Below, one piece after another: positions 1 to 36,830 of a DNA stretch of 64,000 bases. Position numbers and translations under genes: made by a program. The notes under the pieces are model-generated. The model had not been told where the DNA came from and made no database searches. It saw nothing but the letters and a program-made list of their open reading frames with translations. How positions within the stretch are numbered: position 1 is the first letter of the stretch; the number at the start of each line of letters is the position of its first letter. This stretch comes from Harmothoe impar (Eukaryota; Annelida; Polychaeta; Phyllodocida; Polynoidae). The stretch is taken from contig OX381707.1 in NCBI GenBank assembly GCA_947462335.1, forward strand, positions 80,314,610 to 80,378,609, read 5' to 3'.

Positions 1-149
1 CATGACATGTAGGTAGCATGTCCTACCTCAAATAAAGAAATAACTCTGTAAAAAAGCAATTGACATTCATTTATTTGCCATAATTACAACAATTTCTGAT
101 GAAAACAAGGGGAGTAAGAACTATTTTAAGCCTCAGCAGTCTATCCCAA

Positions 150-1035
150 CTAAACTAAGGCAGAACAAGTGTACAGGAACTCGTCTGGGCCAGTTTAGAA
201 CCACTAAAATCTATCCAGCATCATAGAATACACTGCACGGTAAATTTCCGATCGTCGTGTGGAAACACCTAACGCCCTGGTTTTGGCCTCATATGGACTA
301 CCTACAGCTATCTAACCACCCCAAATCGATTTATTCTGCACCCAGAATGCGTTCCTGGCATGTGAGCAGCATATGTAAGGTTAAATAGAGAGAAAAATGT
401 GTGAAATGGACAATTTACATCGCTTTTAGAGCCTAAAATCCAATTATTTCTTGGTAAAAACAGGGAAAAAAATTATTTTGGTACCCCAGGCTGCTATAAA
501 TACCAATATAAGGCAGAACAAGGGTGCAGGAACTTATTTGGGGCAGTTTAGAACCACTGAGAGGCTTGCAGTACAATAGAATACACTGTGGGAGACATGT
601 CCTATACTGAGTCTATACGCGTAAATTTCCGATCGTCGTGTGGAAACACCTAACGCCCTGGTTTTGGCCTCATATGGACTACCTACAACTATCTAACCAC
701 CCCAAATCGATTTATTATGGACACAGCATGTGTTCCTGGCATGTGAGCAGCATATCTAAGGTTAAATAAAGAGAAAAATGTGTGAAATGGACAATTTACA
801 TCGCTTTTAGAGCCTAAAATCCAATAATTTCTTGGTAAAAACAGGGGAAAAAATTATTTTGGTACCCCAGGCTGCTATAAATACCAATATAAGGCAGATC
901 AAGGGCGCAGGAACTTATTTGGGGCAGTTTAGAACCACTGAGAGGCTTGCAGTACAATAGAATACACTGTGGGAGACATGTCCTATACTAAGTCTATATG
1001 TGTAAATTTCCGATCGTCGTGTGGAAACACCTAAC
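150..1035. repeat. 381-bp tandem repeat, about 2.3 units
   Basis: The block containing the motif GTGGAAACACCTAACGCC recurs at 259, 640 and 1021, exactly 381 bases apart, with matching flanks (AAATTTCCGATCGTCGTG before it). The third copy is cut short near 1035. Confidence 0.85.
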
Positions 1036-2040
1036 GCCCTCCCCGAACGGCAATGCACTGTGACCACTGCGTTCCCGGGCCGAGCGGCGAAAATGGAAAC
1101 ACCTAACAGCTGTTACGGTAGTTTTGGTACCTTTCCGAGTCTTAAATACTTAAAGCGAGTGGTTTGGGGGTTCTAGGGTACACATTCTTAATAAAAATCA
1201 TGTTATTTTTAAGTTTTGAGGCCTATTTTAGGGGGTTTTCATCTTTTTCTTACCTTTTCGCAGCGTTTCGCCGACCGCTGGCAGTGTTGTGATGCGATTG
1301 CGTCCGCTTAGTACCAACTTGACACACCAGTCGGCGCGACAGTAGTCTAGTTCCAGTTTTCGCCGACAGGCGTTAGGTGTTTCCACGGCGTTAGGTGTAT
1401 CCACACACCGCCTTGTCTGGGTATATTCTAGGCTGTGGGTATGGCTCAATAATGCTACTACCCTGTGATGGTAGCTTGATATTAAGGTATAATAATAGAA
1501 TAGTAAGGTTTCTTAAATATTATTAATGTAGCAGTTATGGCAGTGAGTAGGGCGTTAGGTGTTTCCACGCGAAAACTGCCCAAAACGACCTATGCAAAGT
1601 GATTGGGCTCTACAGGGTACTCTAATAGAGATTGAGTCCCCCCTTTTTTTTTTTTACATATAGGTAGATGTTAGGCGTTACCATGGTACATTTAATTACT
1701 CTGTATTATATTTTGATACCACAGTAGGGATGCATGCAAAGGGCGTTAGGTGTTTCCACTCGAAAACTGCCCAACTGCATTTGGTCACACAGCATTCATG
1801 TAAAAATGATAACATGTGCATATCTGGTCCTAAAAAATGTCTTACTATATTGGGAAACTGAAAAGTAAAATAAATAAACATAAAGTGGTATTATTCTATT
1901 AATGCATCAGGTTGCAAAAATGATCTTTATGTTTTTTCTGTGAAAAATGGCCATTTTGGGGTGGTTATCAACCTCCAGCTCCTTAAATAAGGGTCACAGA
2001 TAGGCAAAACCATGGTTCCCCTTGGAGCCCTACCTGATCC
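1036..2040. repeat. Inverted copies of the GTGGAAACACC motif; otherwise no gene
   Basis: The same 18-mer appears in opposite orientation (GGCGTTAGGTGTTTCCAC) at about 1369, 1387 (variant), 1551 and 1742. The left cluster is all forward and the right cluster all reverse, so 150-1760 is an inverted-arm arrangement. No coding exon was seen. Confidence 0.7.
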
Positions 2041-4981
2041 CAACCAGAATAAATAGAAAAAACAACTACTTCTCCTACATGGAACAATTTATAGGGTGGA
2101 GAAGAAATAATGTCTACTTAGAAACGATTCGTGGGAATCAACCATATACGTCCTAAGTAGGGAGACGTAGCAAGGGTCTTTTACATGCCTACTCACACAT
2201 CAACATACTTGCATGATGATCTCTCCAAGACATTTATGTGTGTTTAATTTATGGTCTATATACAGATCATTTATTTGAATTTGAGGTATCTAGGCAATCT
2301 CAGAGATAGATCTTTTACTTAAAATTTCGAGAGCAAACTCAGAGACATGATAATCCGTTTTTACATTCAGGTATGTACACTACCCCAGGGATGTATTTGA
2401 ACAGTTTCTTCCGAACATCAGAGAGTTAAAGATTCCATAACGTGTACGGGTACGACAACGCCAAGGGCTACACATACAAGTTCCAGCACACATGTATGTT
2501 ATGTGATTAAGAATAGTACCCTTCTATATATGTCTACTAGGGTAAAGAGTCTGTATGTGCACCCTGAGTGCAAGTGCTTATCCAACAGCCCTAATGAACG
2601 GGTAATTAAGCAGGGCTACATTTAGCAAATAGGTATTTAACTGTGCCCTGCATATACCCTTGGACCAACCCAATATATAGACTATATCATAACATCAATC
2701 TATATACCTGTATGATTCAGCTAATGATATATCCCCCACACATACGTGTAGATAGGGGTCTACATGTCAAAAACGTCGAGCCTCCAGGTTATGTACGGCT
2801 AGATAGGAATACCCCCCACGTGACTGATTACATTACACATATGCATTGCTGCACACATCATGATCTTAAACTCACTATAGTACAAACATTAAGAATTATT
2901 TGGAAAACGCTTTAATAAGTTTGTTTGGCTTAAGTTTATCCAAAATTACAATCAGATAGTTGATACAACCAATTTACTTTAGAAAATTCCTCTTGTCATT
3001 GTAATATATTACCAACTAATAAAGTAACTCTGCCTGAATTACTAAAAAGCACTACATGGCTGCTAGGTACTCAGGTTAGGACTATAGTTAGTCAACCGGG
3101 AAGAGTTCCCAGAGTCTAACAATCTCCCAGCCGATTCTTCCATGCGTTTCTATGGCGCTACTTCCTTCTCTGCCAAAAGGTGGCGCATTTCCCTGAAAAC
3201 TTACCTACGCCATGCTTCTGAGATAAACACTTATGCAAGTATGAATCAATTCCAACATCTGGAGGAATGTATGAACAAATGTTGTTTTAAACATGGAGCA
3301 ACATAGTGATGCATTTCGGCAGCAGTCAGTTGTTTTTCTCGACCTACTTTTCTTAGTCCTGTGACATGAAAGTGTTGCACGTCTTGTTAGTAAACACGGC
3401 TGCCATGTGCGATCTTGACGTCCAAGGAACACCAAAATACGGCCAAAAACTAAATAATCTATCTTAAATATTCAAAGAATCCCAATGTTGGACTAGTGTT
3501 TCATCGACATAACAGCATATTGACCTATGATAAACCTATCCATGAGTGGCATCACATTTTCAGCCCGCCACGTGTGCGTGTTTATCTACAAGCACGCCAT
3601 GCGGTCAGAAAGAAGTGAATGGGACAGGTCAGGGACAGGTCCATGTGTGCGACGGACAGAGTATCCAAAATAATTTTCTATACACTTGACAAATAACCAA
3701 TCTATATTTCTCGTTTATATAAGCATAAAAATCAACATATTTCGGTGTCTTTTCTTTTATTACATTTATTCAGTCCACTACTGTAATATGCAAATGGTAG
3801 GGGCGCAAAGGGTCATGGGATTGGGAAGAAAAAATGTCCGGGCCTTTTGGCAGAGTCTTATTTGAGACTGTGCTGGGAGAGTGAGAGTCTAACTATAATA
3901 CACGCTATACTCGTATGTATAGTTGAGACCCAACAAACAGGCAAAAATACCCAGATGATTCAAATCCAATATATTGCGGGATGGGAGCTTTATGTCTTCT
4001 CTAGTGACCCTCATTATTTATGACACTGCTTCTATTCCATCCATGGAGGAGGCCCCTATGGTGTATGGGTACACAGTCATTATTATACCTATGACAACAA
4101 GGCATATGACATCCCTATCTCCTTATTATAGAAGCAGTTTTGGATACTCAATCCAGGGAATATATCAGTGCCAACACGGTCCAACACTGCCCATCTTGCA
4201 CCAATCCCTTATGGGGCCTATCTTTAAACACCCAGGACTCTTGTAGCATTGGGCACGCCCATTTATTACTGTACAATTAAATGAGACTTTCTCTTCGTAG
4301 GCAGTATGATTAGATGCATCATTAACGATAGCAAATACCATTATGAATCGATAGATGGGCTTGGTTTGTAAAGAAGATTGATATTTATAATGATCCTACC
4401 TAGAACCCAAAACTTGGATATTCCTATAGCAATATTATCATTAGCAGGCTTGCCTCCTAAACGGGATACACTCGGGTCAGCTTCAAATTTGTATCATTAA
4501 ATTCATTATTATCACATTATAAACAGTTTTTAGATACGAGTATCTATATATATGTCTCTATGATTTAGGTATGATAAATCTAAGACATCACGCAGTTTGC
4601 ACACTTGTGGTTTAATTACTTGTTGGCTTATGAAGCCAACTTGTGGCTTCCTGTGGCATACAAGAGTTGAATAAACCACTCATATGCAACTGCCGTGAAG
4701 TTTTAGCTTATTATAACATATTAGTTACTGGGTAAGCTTCCTGAATATACGCGCATGTTTACCACCCATATGGGATGACACGACACAATCGAAAACATGT
4801 TTACCATTTACTGCATTATGTGCATGCCGGTACCAAGATGAAAGTGATCCTGCAGGAACTATAAGATATGAGTCCATTGAAACAACATCCTTAACCTTCA
4901 TCTTATATGACAACCCGCTCAGTACAAAAGACCAGTCACATCACTGAATGTGTTTCAGTCACATTAGAGTCCACGACACTT
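2041..4981. other. 5' flank of the receptor gene, no gene recognised
   Basis: This is AT-rich unique-looking sequence with only short random open frames. No TATA box or CpG-rich core promoter stands out just upstream of the ATG at 5000. Any promoter or 5' non-coding exon should lie here. Confidence 0.5.
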
Positions 4982-4999
4982 TGAAGATTCGCATCCAAT

Positions 5000-28178
<23,179 letters not shown>

Positions 28179-28217
28179 GCTCTGCGTCAATAGGTACATT
28201 TTGGGATACAAAAACGG

Positions 28218-29064
28218 TATTGACAGTTCAAACTGTCAATAATGGAAAAGGTTTCTGTTATTGACAGTTCGCATTGTCAATAGTGGAAATTATTCCTGTT
28301 ATTGACAGTTCCTCATGCGAACTGTCAAAAGTGGAATATTTCTGTCTTATTGACAGTTCCAACTGACGTTGGAGATAAAAAGTGTTCTCTTTCACCAAAA
28401 GTGCTTTTTGCCCAAAAATCGGTTTTCCCCAAAAATCGGTTTTTGCTCAAAAAATTCAGTTTTGCCCCCGAAATCGGTTTTGCCACAAAAATTGGTTTTG
28501 CACTAAAAATTGACTTTTCCACCAAAATCACCCGCAGGGTCATGACAGTAATGATAAATGATTGTCAATAAGAGAGGAAATCCCCACTATTGACATTTTG
28601 GTGAAGAACTGTCAATAACTGTAGAATTTATGAAGAACTGTCAATAACTGTAGAATTTACCACTTTTTTTGACAGTTTGAACTGTCAATAAGAGAAAAGT
28701 ATCCCACTATTGACAGTCTGAACTTTCAATAAGAGGAAAGTTTTCCACTATTGACAGTTTGAAATAGCTAAATCAAAGTGGGCCAGCTACTGACAGTGCA
28801 AACTGTCAATAGTGGAACAGTTTCCTCTTATTGACAGTTCAGTCTGTAAAAGGCGGAAAACTTTTCTCTTATTGACAGTTCACACTGGCAATAAGAGATT
28901 TATTTTCTCTTATTGACAGTTCCTTTTTGGAAGTGTCAATAAGAGAATCCTTTTTCCTTATTGACAGTTAGAACTGTCAATAAGGGAATTATATTATGGT
29001 ATTGACAGTTCAAACTGTCAATAAGGAATTTTTTCCTGTTATTGACAGTTCGAACTGTCAATAG
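28218..29064. repeat. Array of TTGACAGTT/AACTGTCAA palindromes
   Basis: About twenty half-sites pair into short palindromes such as ATTGACAGTTCGAACTGTCA, separated by 15-40 bases with AAGAGGAAA or TTCCTCTTA spacers. A 140-bp AAAATCGGTTTTGCC minisatellite interrupts it at 28385-28525. It starts 40 bases past the receptor stop codon, so it may be transcribed as 3' UTR. Confidence 0.85.
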
Positions 29065-32000
29065 TCACGGCCTTTAGGGCCCAAGGGACCTTGCAACATC
29101 AGTGCACCCTAATGTGTATCCCCAAATATCATCAAAGCCAGAACATATTTAGGGAATCGAGGGTACAGGTCAGATTTTCTTTTTATTCAAATTGTTTTAC
29201 CTTAGTCCTCAAAAACGTGCCCCCAAAGTAAAATGAATTGACTTACGACATGCAGTACCGACTGGCGTAAAGTGACTTCTGGACTATTCAAACAGCTCTA
29301 AAAAACACTCCTAAATGGCATAAAATGATCTAAGTTGGATAATAATGCCTAGGGTTTTACTAGCTAGGGTTGGGTAACCTGAAACATAGCTCTCTTATTC
29401 TGGCCTTAGGGGTTTTAAATATTACCTGATTACACAAAGTTATACATAAATGTGCACACTAAAGGGAGGGGTATAGTGTCTTGGTAGTATGTGTGTGACA
29501 GGGGAGAATTGAAATACCAAGCGCTATTATTTAAGATGAACACCTAAAGCTTGTTATTGATTCAGCTGCATAATTACAATCCATACCAATTCTTACATGT
29601 AATTTCTGGTTGAAACTGATCAAAAATCATATGCAACATCCTAGTGCGATAGCACAAAGTTGCAAGATGGTGGTGATCATAACACTAATTCTACAGCCTT
29701 GATTGAAACATAATATTAGCCTACATATAGATATGATAAGAAGAATACAAGTAGCTCGGTAAGGATAGGCTGGTCAGGGTGTGCCTTTTGAGTGATGTTG
29801 GATTTGGTGGGGTGGTCTGAAAAGGGAAACTTTAATTGGGAGGGATCAAAGAAGCTTAAACCTCTGGTGGTGGGGCACAAATACACTTGTTGTTATGAAT
29901 TTCTATTATATAGTAGTAGTCAGCCGCTAGATTTGAAACCTGCTTGACACAAGTGCAAAATTGTTTGAACCCCTCCCTTTTGTTAGTAAATGACCACTCT
30001 CTCACACGAACAGGAAGTATTCACAGTTAAGATAGATAGATTTGCATAACAGATCCTAGTCACTTGATTTCAGTTTGATTGGTCATAGTACCATGTACAT
30101 ACTACATTAGATATTTCACTGATATGCATATAGGCTTAGAGAGTTCTATCTAACTAATCCAGCAAGGTTTACATAATCAGTAAAACAATCTCACATCAGT
30201 GTATATATTTGTGAATCAAAGTATATATGTGTGTAATATATAGTACTGTGAATATCACAAATGACAAATTTATGGTAATGGCAAGTTATTAACAAATCAT
30301 TGATATAATTTATGTATACACATCAATCACCAAAGGAACCCATCAATCGGTTGCTATTAATTGGGCAATTGTGGAGGTGAGGCAGAAGGAAAAAGGATGA
30401 CTGGTATCATTGTTGTACATATGACCACATGGTGTCTAAATGATATTGAATGCGCATTGCCTGCAATGTCATTGCTGAGCGTTTACATTAACAAATACAT
30501 TCATGTCTCCCTGTGTTATCTGTTAAGTAGCTTTCTCCAAGGTAACCATTTGCCAAGCACTTACAAGTGGTTAGAAAACCTTTTATGTATCATGTATAAG
30601 TATTCCTCTAATGTTGATAATGTAGCGGTAGCGTTATGTGTGTTGAGAGGAAATACACAGGTTCAAGGATGTATGGTATACAAAGGGACCATTGTATAGA
30701 GGTTTCTTAAGTTGGAATAAGCTAGAGCCAGGGGTTGAAAAACTGGACTCAAATGAGAAATTTACAAATGCAATTTGTATGTTACATTATTCAATTATAT
30801 TTGTCGAGACCAAACTTGTGAGTACCTCGTAACCGGTTTATGTTGTACACCTGATAGCCCTGTTGTGTAGCATCACGTGGTAATTGAAGTAAGGCCCTTT
30901 TGTTTTATCAATTTTGTTGATTATATTGAGCTGCAACCTCTTTGTATGTTACTGTTGGCTAGTTGCTTTGGTTGTATTTAAAAGGCATCGTACATGTAGT
31001 GGACTGATGCAAATAAAAAATGATAAAAATCAAACTCTCAGAGTCAGATTGAATTTTTCCCGGTACTGCCCGGTACTGCCACACACCACGTCCACTTTTT
31101 CTTTCAAAGTCTCAAAGTAATTACTTTAGATAAGTTATGTCACTTTCATCTAAAGGCAGCTGGAGTCACTCGCTCACATATAGTTGTGTCAAGGAACCGA
31201 AACCCGTGTGTTTCTGCAGTTATATTTTAAGGTCCTATTGGTGTCAAATTTATCATGTCATACGAGTTCAATGCAACTCAATAGAATCTACGCTATATAC
31301 CTGTATGTGTATGACGCTGAATATTGATATATGGGATACTATCCCTAAATACATGTGCTACTCATGAATAATCCACAGACCATTTCTGCTGTTGTAATGA
31401 AAGATGAACACATGTACTTTTGATTGTTGTTATATTTATAAAATCATTCATGAATAAATAAACGTTACAAAATCAAAATCAAATCATCTGAACTTATGAT
31501 ATGTGGGTACACTGTTATCTTTGGAGTGTCAGATTAGATCCAACACTTCCTTGGTAAAGATGGTGTATCAACTAGTACACTTCCCAAACTTTTTCCTTAA
31601 AAGGAATGCCATGGGTTCTAATATAATTTTAGCTGATAAACATTACTTAATATTCGCAAGATATTTGTCTATTGATATATGATTTGAGATAATTAACAAT
31701 AAAGTCTATTTACCTAACTGACTCAGTCACTCCCCCAGGTGAGTACAGGGAAAACTAGCCTGGTAGAGAAAGCACTGAGCCATGCAGTACCACAACATAG
31801 GGAGTTTTAGTGTCGACCTACAGCAAAAATGATTGCCCTACATGTGTTAATATTATGGATTTAGACTCTGCCAATTGTTTTAATGTGTGTAGGATAGAAT
31901 ATGCAATAGTAATATGGCATGATTAAAAAGTCACGAAATTTAAGCTGATACACCATCTTTAAGTAAAACATGTGTTTAAGTGCATAATGTCCCATGATAT

Positions 32001-32081
32001 TGTAGAAAACATGTTCGGACAAAACATAGATTCTGATATATAAAAGTTGAAAGGGAAGGGGGGGGGTGCCCTGTGCAATTA
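29065..32081. other. No gene recognised; possible receptor 3' end region
   Basis: This is AT-rich unique sequence with short chance frames only. AATAAA-type signals occur at about 31014 and 31450. No splice-compatible exon was seen on either strand. Confidence 0.45.
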
Positions 32082-32879
32082 CAGTAAAATTCCGCTACAA
32101 CGAATTCGGTTATAACGAATTTTCGGTTATAACGAACAAACTGCTCTGCCAGAATCATTTCTCCTTTATTCTATATTAAAAGAATCCTCTTATAACGAAT
32201 TTTATTTGATCAACATTCGCTTATAACAAACTTTTCTAGCTACGTATTCATTTCATAAAGGGGAACTTCTCAATTCTGAGCTTCAGAAGTTGTGGTAAAC
32301 TTTAAACTACAAAGAGTAACCCATCACTAGTCTAAGAGTCGCTCATGAAGCCCTGGTGGCTTGGGGAAGTCACTGTGACACCTGTCGTAGCACCCCCCCC
32401 CCGTCCAAGGGAGCTATGGGAAGCCCTGGTGGCTTGTACAAGTCACTTTGATGTCTGCCGCACCCCCCCCCCCCCCCCTAAAGCCAATGAGCGAGCCATA
32501 GGAAGCCCTGGTGGCTTGGAGAATTCCCTCTGAGGGGAGGGGGAGTTGGGGGTGATCAGTATGGTCAGGGTGAGGTCATGCCCCCCCCCCATATCCGCAC
32601 ACACATATAAAAGGATGTATTTTTGGTTTGGAAACAAAACATACCGATTATACTGTAAATATACAGTATACAGTGGTATAACTCGCTATGCACCTACACG
32701 GACTTCTGACAGTGTGTCTGGGGGTATAGTCACTATAGACGTGGTAGGTGGGCTTGCCGGGGGGGGGGTTATGAGATCATTAATCTTGTATAAAAACACA
32801 GAATTTGGTTACTACGAAATTCGTTTATAACGAACTTTTATACTGGCCCAAAGCACTTCGTTATAACGGAATTTTACTG
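32082..32879. mobile_element. pogo/Tigger-type non-autonomous element with TA duplication
   Basis: The ends are CAGTAAAATTCCGCTACAAC and its inverse ending GGAATTTTACTG, flanked on both sides by TA. TTATAACGAA subrepeats fill both ends. The interior has three GAAGCCCTGGTGGCTTG units and poly-C runs. It contains no transposase. CAGT ends with TA duplication fit Tc1/mariner-pogo superfamily habits. Confidence 0.75.
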
Positions 32880-33445
32880 TAGAAGTATAGATAGAAATGA
32901 GAATAGCATACAGATAACATTCTAGTGAGCCTTAACTGATTATATGATCACTGTACTGCATTGGAAATAATAACTTCCCTCCCCCACGTAATTTGAAACA
33001 TAATTTCGCTACAGAAAAAATATGATTACATTTAAGGGGTATTTTTCATTGATTAAATGCATACTTGTCTTATATGTAATTCAATCAAAATCGAGTATGC
33101 CAGAGACAAAAACACACCTTACACACTCTGTTAGAGATGACAAACAATAGCCTTCTTCTATTACCCCTTTTCTGAACACAGATGAGGGAAAAGAAAAGCA
33201 GGAGTCTTGTTCAAAATAGCTTAGCTGCTCGTTTATCTTTAAACATTTCACATCCAAATGATTGATCTCAGCTTGGCTACTAGGCCTTTTAGCCTATAAT
33301 TTGTTAAAATCTTCTCTGCATTCTCACATTCTTCCAACTAATACTCCCGCTAGTTTGTCTCGCATTGCTTTACCTCCAGAAGTGCCGCACAAATGGAGTC
33401 GATAGAACTAAACTAACTGACAACAAAGACCTAAGCTATGGGAAG

Positions 33446-33634
33446 TACCGTATCCGCCCGTTTTAGCGCACCTGCGCTTATATATTTCATCCTCCACTTT
33501 ACCCTGCGCTTATACAGGACTAGCGCTTATTTGAGATCCAATTGTAGTGCTTAATATCATATCAGTTCACCCTTCCACCCTGCGCTAAAACGGGACATGC
33601 GCTAATTTGAGTACCTGGGCTAAAACGGGCGGTA
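33446..33634. mobile_element. Short MITE, TACCG ends with CGCCCGTTTTAGC
   Basis: TACCGTATCCGCCCGTTTTA at the left faces TAAAACGGGCGGTA at the right. Internal GCGCTTATA and GCGCTAAAACGGG are mirrored. Confidence 0.7.
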
Positions 33635-33639
33635 CCATA

Positions 33640-36555
33640 ATTGTCGTATCAGAATAACAAAATGTACCCTAATCTTAAAACACTGGGTGACCTCAGTTTT
33701 AAATACAAGCTCAGGAGGGTCTTTCAGAACAGATACGTCAATCGTCATAATTGGATTTTCGTCAAAGGGTCTCACTAGTGTAATATATTGTATTGGCGAC
33801 CATGGCAAATGTATGGATAACCAGTGGCACGATTTCACTATACTATACTATACACTATACAAAAATTGCACTTTACACTGTAGAAAAATGGCAAATATGT
33901 CCAATTCTATTTGCTGACAATTTCATATTGTGAATCATATTTTACTGGTGGCCGTCAAATAGTTTCTGTCGCGTCACCACTTGCCTAAGATCACATCAGT
34001 TGTTCTGAAAGACCCTCCAAACCTAGTTTCAACCATTCATTGTGAATTCGAGGGGTCAAAAGTGTCCACCTCAAGCGTTGTGTTTGTCAGAATCTACCCT
34101 ACCTTCGTCATCACCATGCATTGAACAGTATATGTGTGTGATATGATCATAAAACAGTACATTACTTACCCTGGTACCTTTGGTGTGTCGCACGTTCCTG
34201 TCGCATTAAAGCCTCTTGTGAATGTGGTTCCTTTAACTCTGTGTTTTTATTTGGAAGCAGGTTGTCCCATTAGAGTATCATGAATATTGACAGTTATGAC
34301 AGCTGTCATACTGCAGTTACCTCTCTCATGTAGATAAACCCATTTGAATTGTTAAACAAATCAGTAATGCAGTTTAGTGTTGTAGGTTTATAACCTGATT
34401 TTATTTCTAACTATAAAATCAATATTTTCTCATAGCTTTTTCTCTATAGCTTTTCCATGAAGGACTTTCTGTCCCTAAACACTTCAATTTGGTTAAATCA
34501 TTATCATCAGATGGAATTAGGTTATTCAGCCTGAATAGCAATATGCACCACTCTAATTGTCATTACGGTTCTTTGGAGATGGGATTTTGTATGAGTACAA
34601 TTATTTCAGAGACATAAACTATCTATACCAGGTAATTGGCCTAAATCAAATCAAAACATAACTACACGCAGATTGTGCTTTAGGATGGTTTATTGTCATC
34701 ATTGTACAGGGTTACTGTATGTATCTGACCATTCACCTGTGACACCAAGTAGTACCGGTGTATTCACCTTTTAATAAACTCTATTCCAAAAGTGCTAGTG
34801 TAAAGTTAACTATAATTCCACTGAGATATGTTATACAATACCAATTACTGTTCATATTATGACAAAGATGTAATTCAAAGGATTAAACGTGAACTGCCTT
34901 TTACCCTCTAAGGATAGCGTAGTGCTTTGCTGTGCTTCTCCCTATGTAATTATGATGCAGTGAAGTCCTGGTGAATATCTTGCCAGTGCTTCATTCATGC
35001 ACCATGCTACCCTTGTAGGGTTAATACACTCCGGACGGGTTTAAAGAAGCACTCCTGAGCTACTCCTATCTATGGAGACAACAGTGTTGTATTAAGGCAA
35101 TATGACATCCTTAAAGGGTTAAGTTTACAAAAGCTGACAAAGTATCATGTGACCAAGGCTATCAAATGAATTAACATGTTCCTCATTACCGTGTTTATCA
35201 CCAAAGAACTCTTTTAGGGAACATTTTTGATTTTCTTTCAAATCTTATTGGAAAAACAGGGCAAATTATGACGATATTTGGTATCAGATTAAAGCCTACA
35301 GTGCTGACAATGTAAGAGGGTGTAGGAAACATACTCGTTTACATTTATGGAAAAAAAACACGACCTTGTGATATTTCTCAAGGCTTATTAATTGAGAGTA
35401 TACTTTTTTGAGTTGCCTAAACGTGTGTTTACACATTGTCCCTGTTCACATGTCTTTGTCTGTCAATACCCAATAAATCATGACAGCAGCTGTTACCAAT
35501 AGGAGACAAGCAGGTGTCCATGAGATCAATTCTAATTTCTTCGCTGCAGCATTCTAGTACAGATAGCAGGTGGTTGCGCTAAATAACACATTACAAATTC
35601 TTTTTGAAATATCCTTACTTCACATGACATGTATTTAGGAGAACTGATCATTTCTGAACAAGAGGGGGGAGGTGAAATTCTGTACAGACACGCAAGTTGT
35701 TCAACCCATCCACCACCTACTGCCCTAAAGTGGGTTGAAAGTTTTTGCCTCCCGACCGAACACGTAAAAGATTTGGGGCTATGAGCACTCTTAGTATAGT
35801 AACATGCAGTTTAATTTTGCTTGTTATAATCTTATTAAGCTTCAGGGACATCTTTGAAATTGATGAAACCCACATAGATAAGACTTAGATCTATCCAAAC
35901 ATGTGTTATAATTATGTCTACCAAAAGTAAATATTCATTAAACTAAGAGTTTTAAAAACATTTCCCATAAAATGAATGGGGATCGCTCAGTAGCTACAAC
36001 TTAATAGGCTATAAATAGTCAATTGGAAAGTCTACAAGTTGGCCCTGCACTATGGGTGGCAATACCATAATGCACAAGCTGAGTCAGGAGTCGCCATCAT
36101 GAATGGCTCCCAACTACATTCTCCTCCTAAATTTAAACTCTTTCTGTTTCATACACAACACCTAACTACCCTAACATACCACCTCATTGACACGTATATA
36201 ATAATCCAACACCATCAGAGTATCAGCACATCAATATTGTGCTTGGATATTATACCATTGTATTCTAAGTTCAACAATATAGAACCCTAAGCTCAATACC
36301 ATCGAGCCCACCTAACGTTAAAATGTTAATACTAGGACCTCTAGGAGGTTCCTAACACTTTTACTAGTTTTTAGCCACCAACACTAACCCTTTGTATGGG
36401 CATAGAACATATTCAGAGGCTTAAAAGTATTACAGCTACATAATGGCAATACGTATCCGCTTTTTACTAAAAGATGTTACACAACTTAATTATAGATTTG
36501 CCTCATGAGCTGGAACTTAGAAAGATGCGGTCTGGCCCATAGGAGTTTCAGGCAA
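33640..36555. other. No gene recognised
   Basis: This is AT-rich sequence with scattered short frames and no repeated domain or splice-linked exon. One GCATTCATGCACC-type dispersed repeat fragment occurs near 34990, next to a TAGGGTTAA boundary. Confidence 0.4.
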
Positions 36556-36559
36556 ATAT

Positions 36560-36830
36560 ATAAACAAATGCCAATACAAGGACCATTGATATTGTCTCTG
36601 TTGTATTTCACGACTGGGGGCTGGGGCCATATCCCATGAAGCCACAGGCTGAGTGAGATATGCCCCAGCCCCCACTTGTGAAATACATCAGAGAGAAAAT
36701 GAAAGTTGGCATATGTGTTTATTTTTTTTATTTAAAGCCATTTAATGATGGATGTATTCAATGGAGAGCATTGAATACGGCCCCTTCAGTGCTAAAGCAT
36801 AGGAAATCTTGTATTTCAAAAAAGTAAAAA
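36560..36830. mobile_element. MITE with GGGGCTGGGGC hairpin, copy 2
   Basis: It holds the same hairpin and the GGCCCCTTCAGTGCTAAAGC / CATAGGAAATCTTGTATTTC end as the 26-kb copy, in opposite orientation. Confidence 0.75.

Noticed and set aside
28218..29064. CRISPR-like array of TTGACAGTT repeats
   Set aside because: Spacers are not uniform or unique, units are short palindromes, and the genome is animal.
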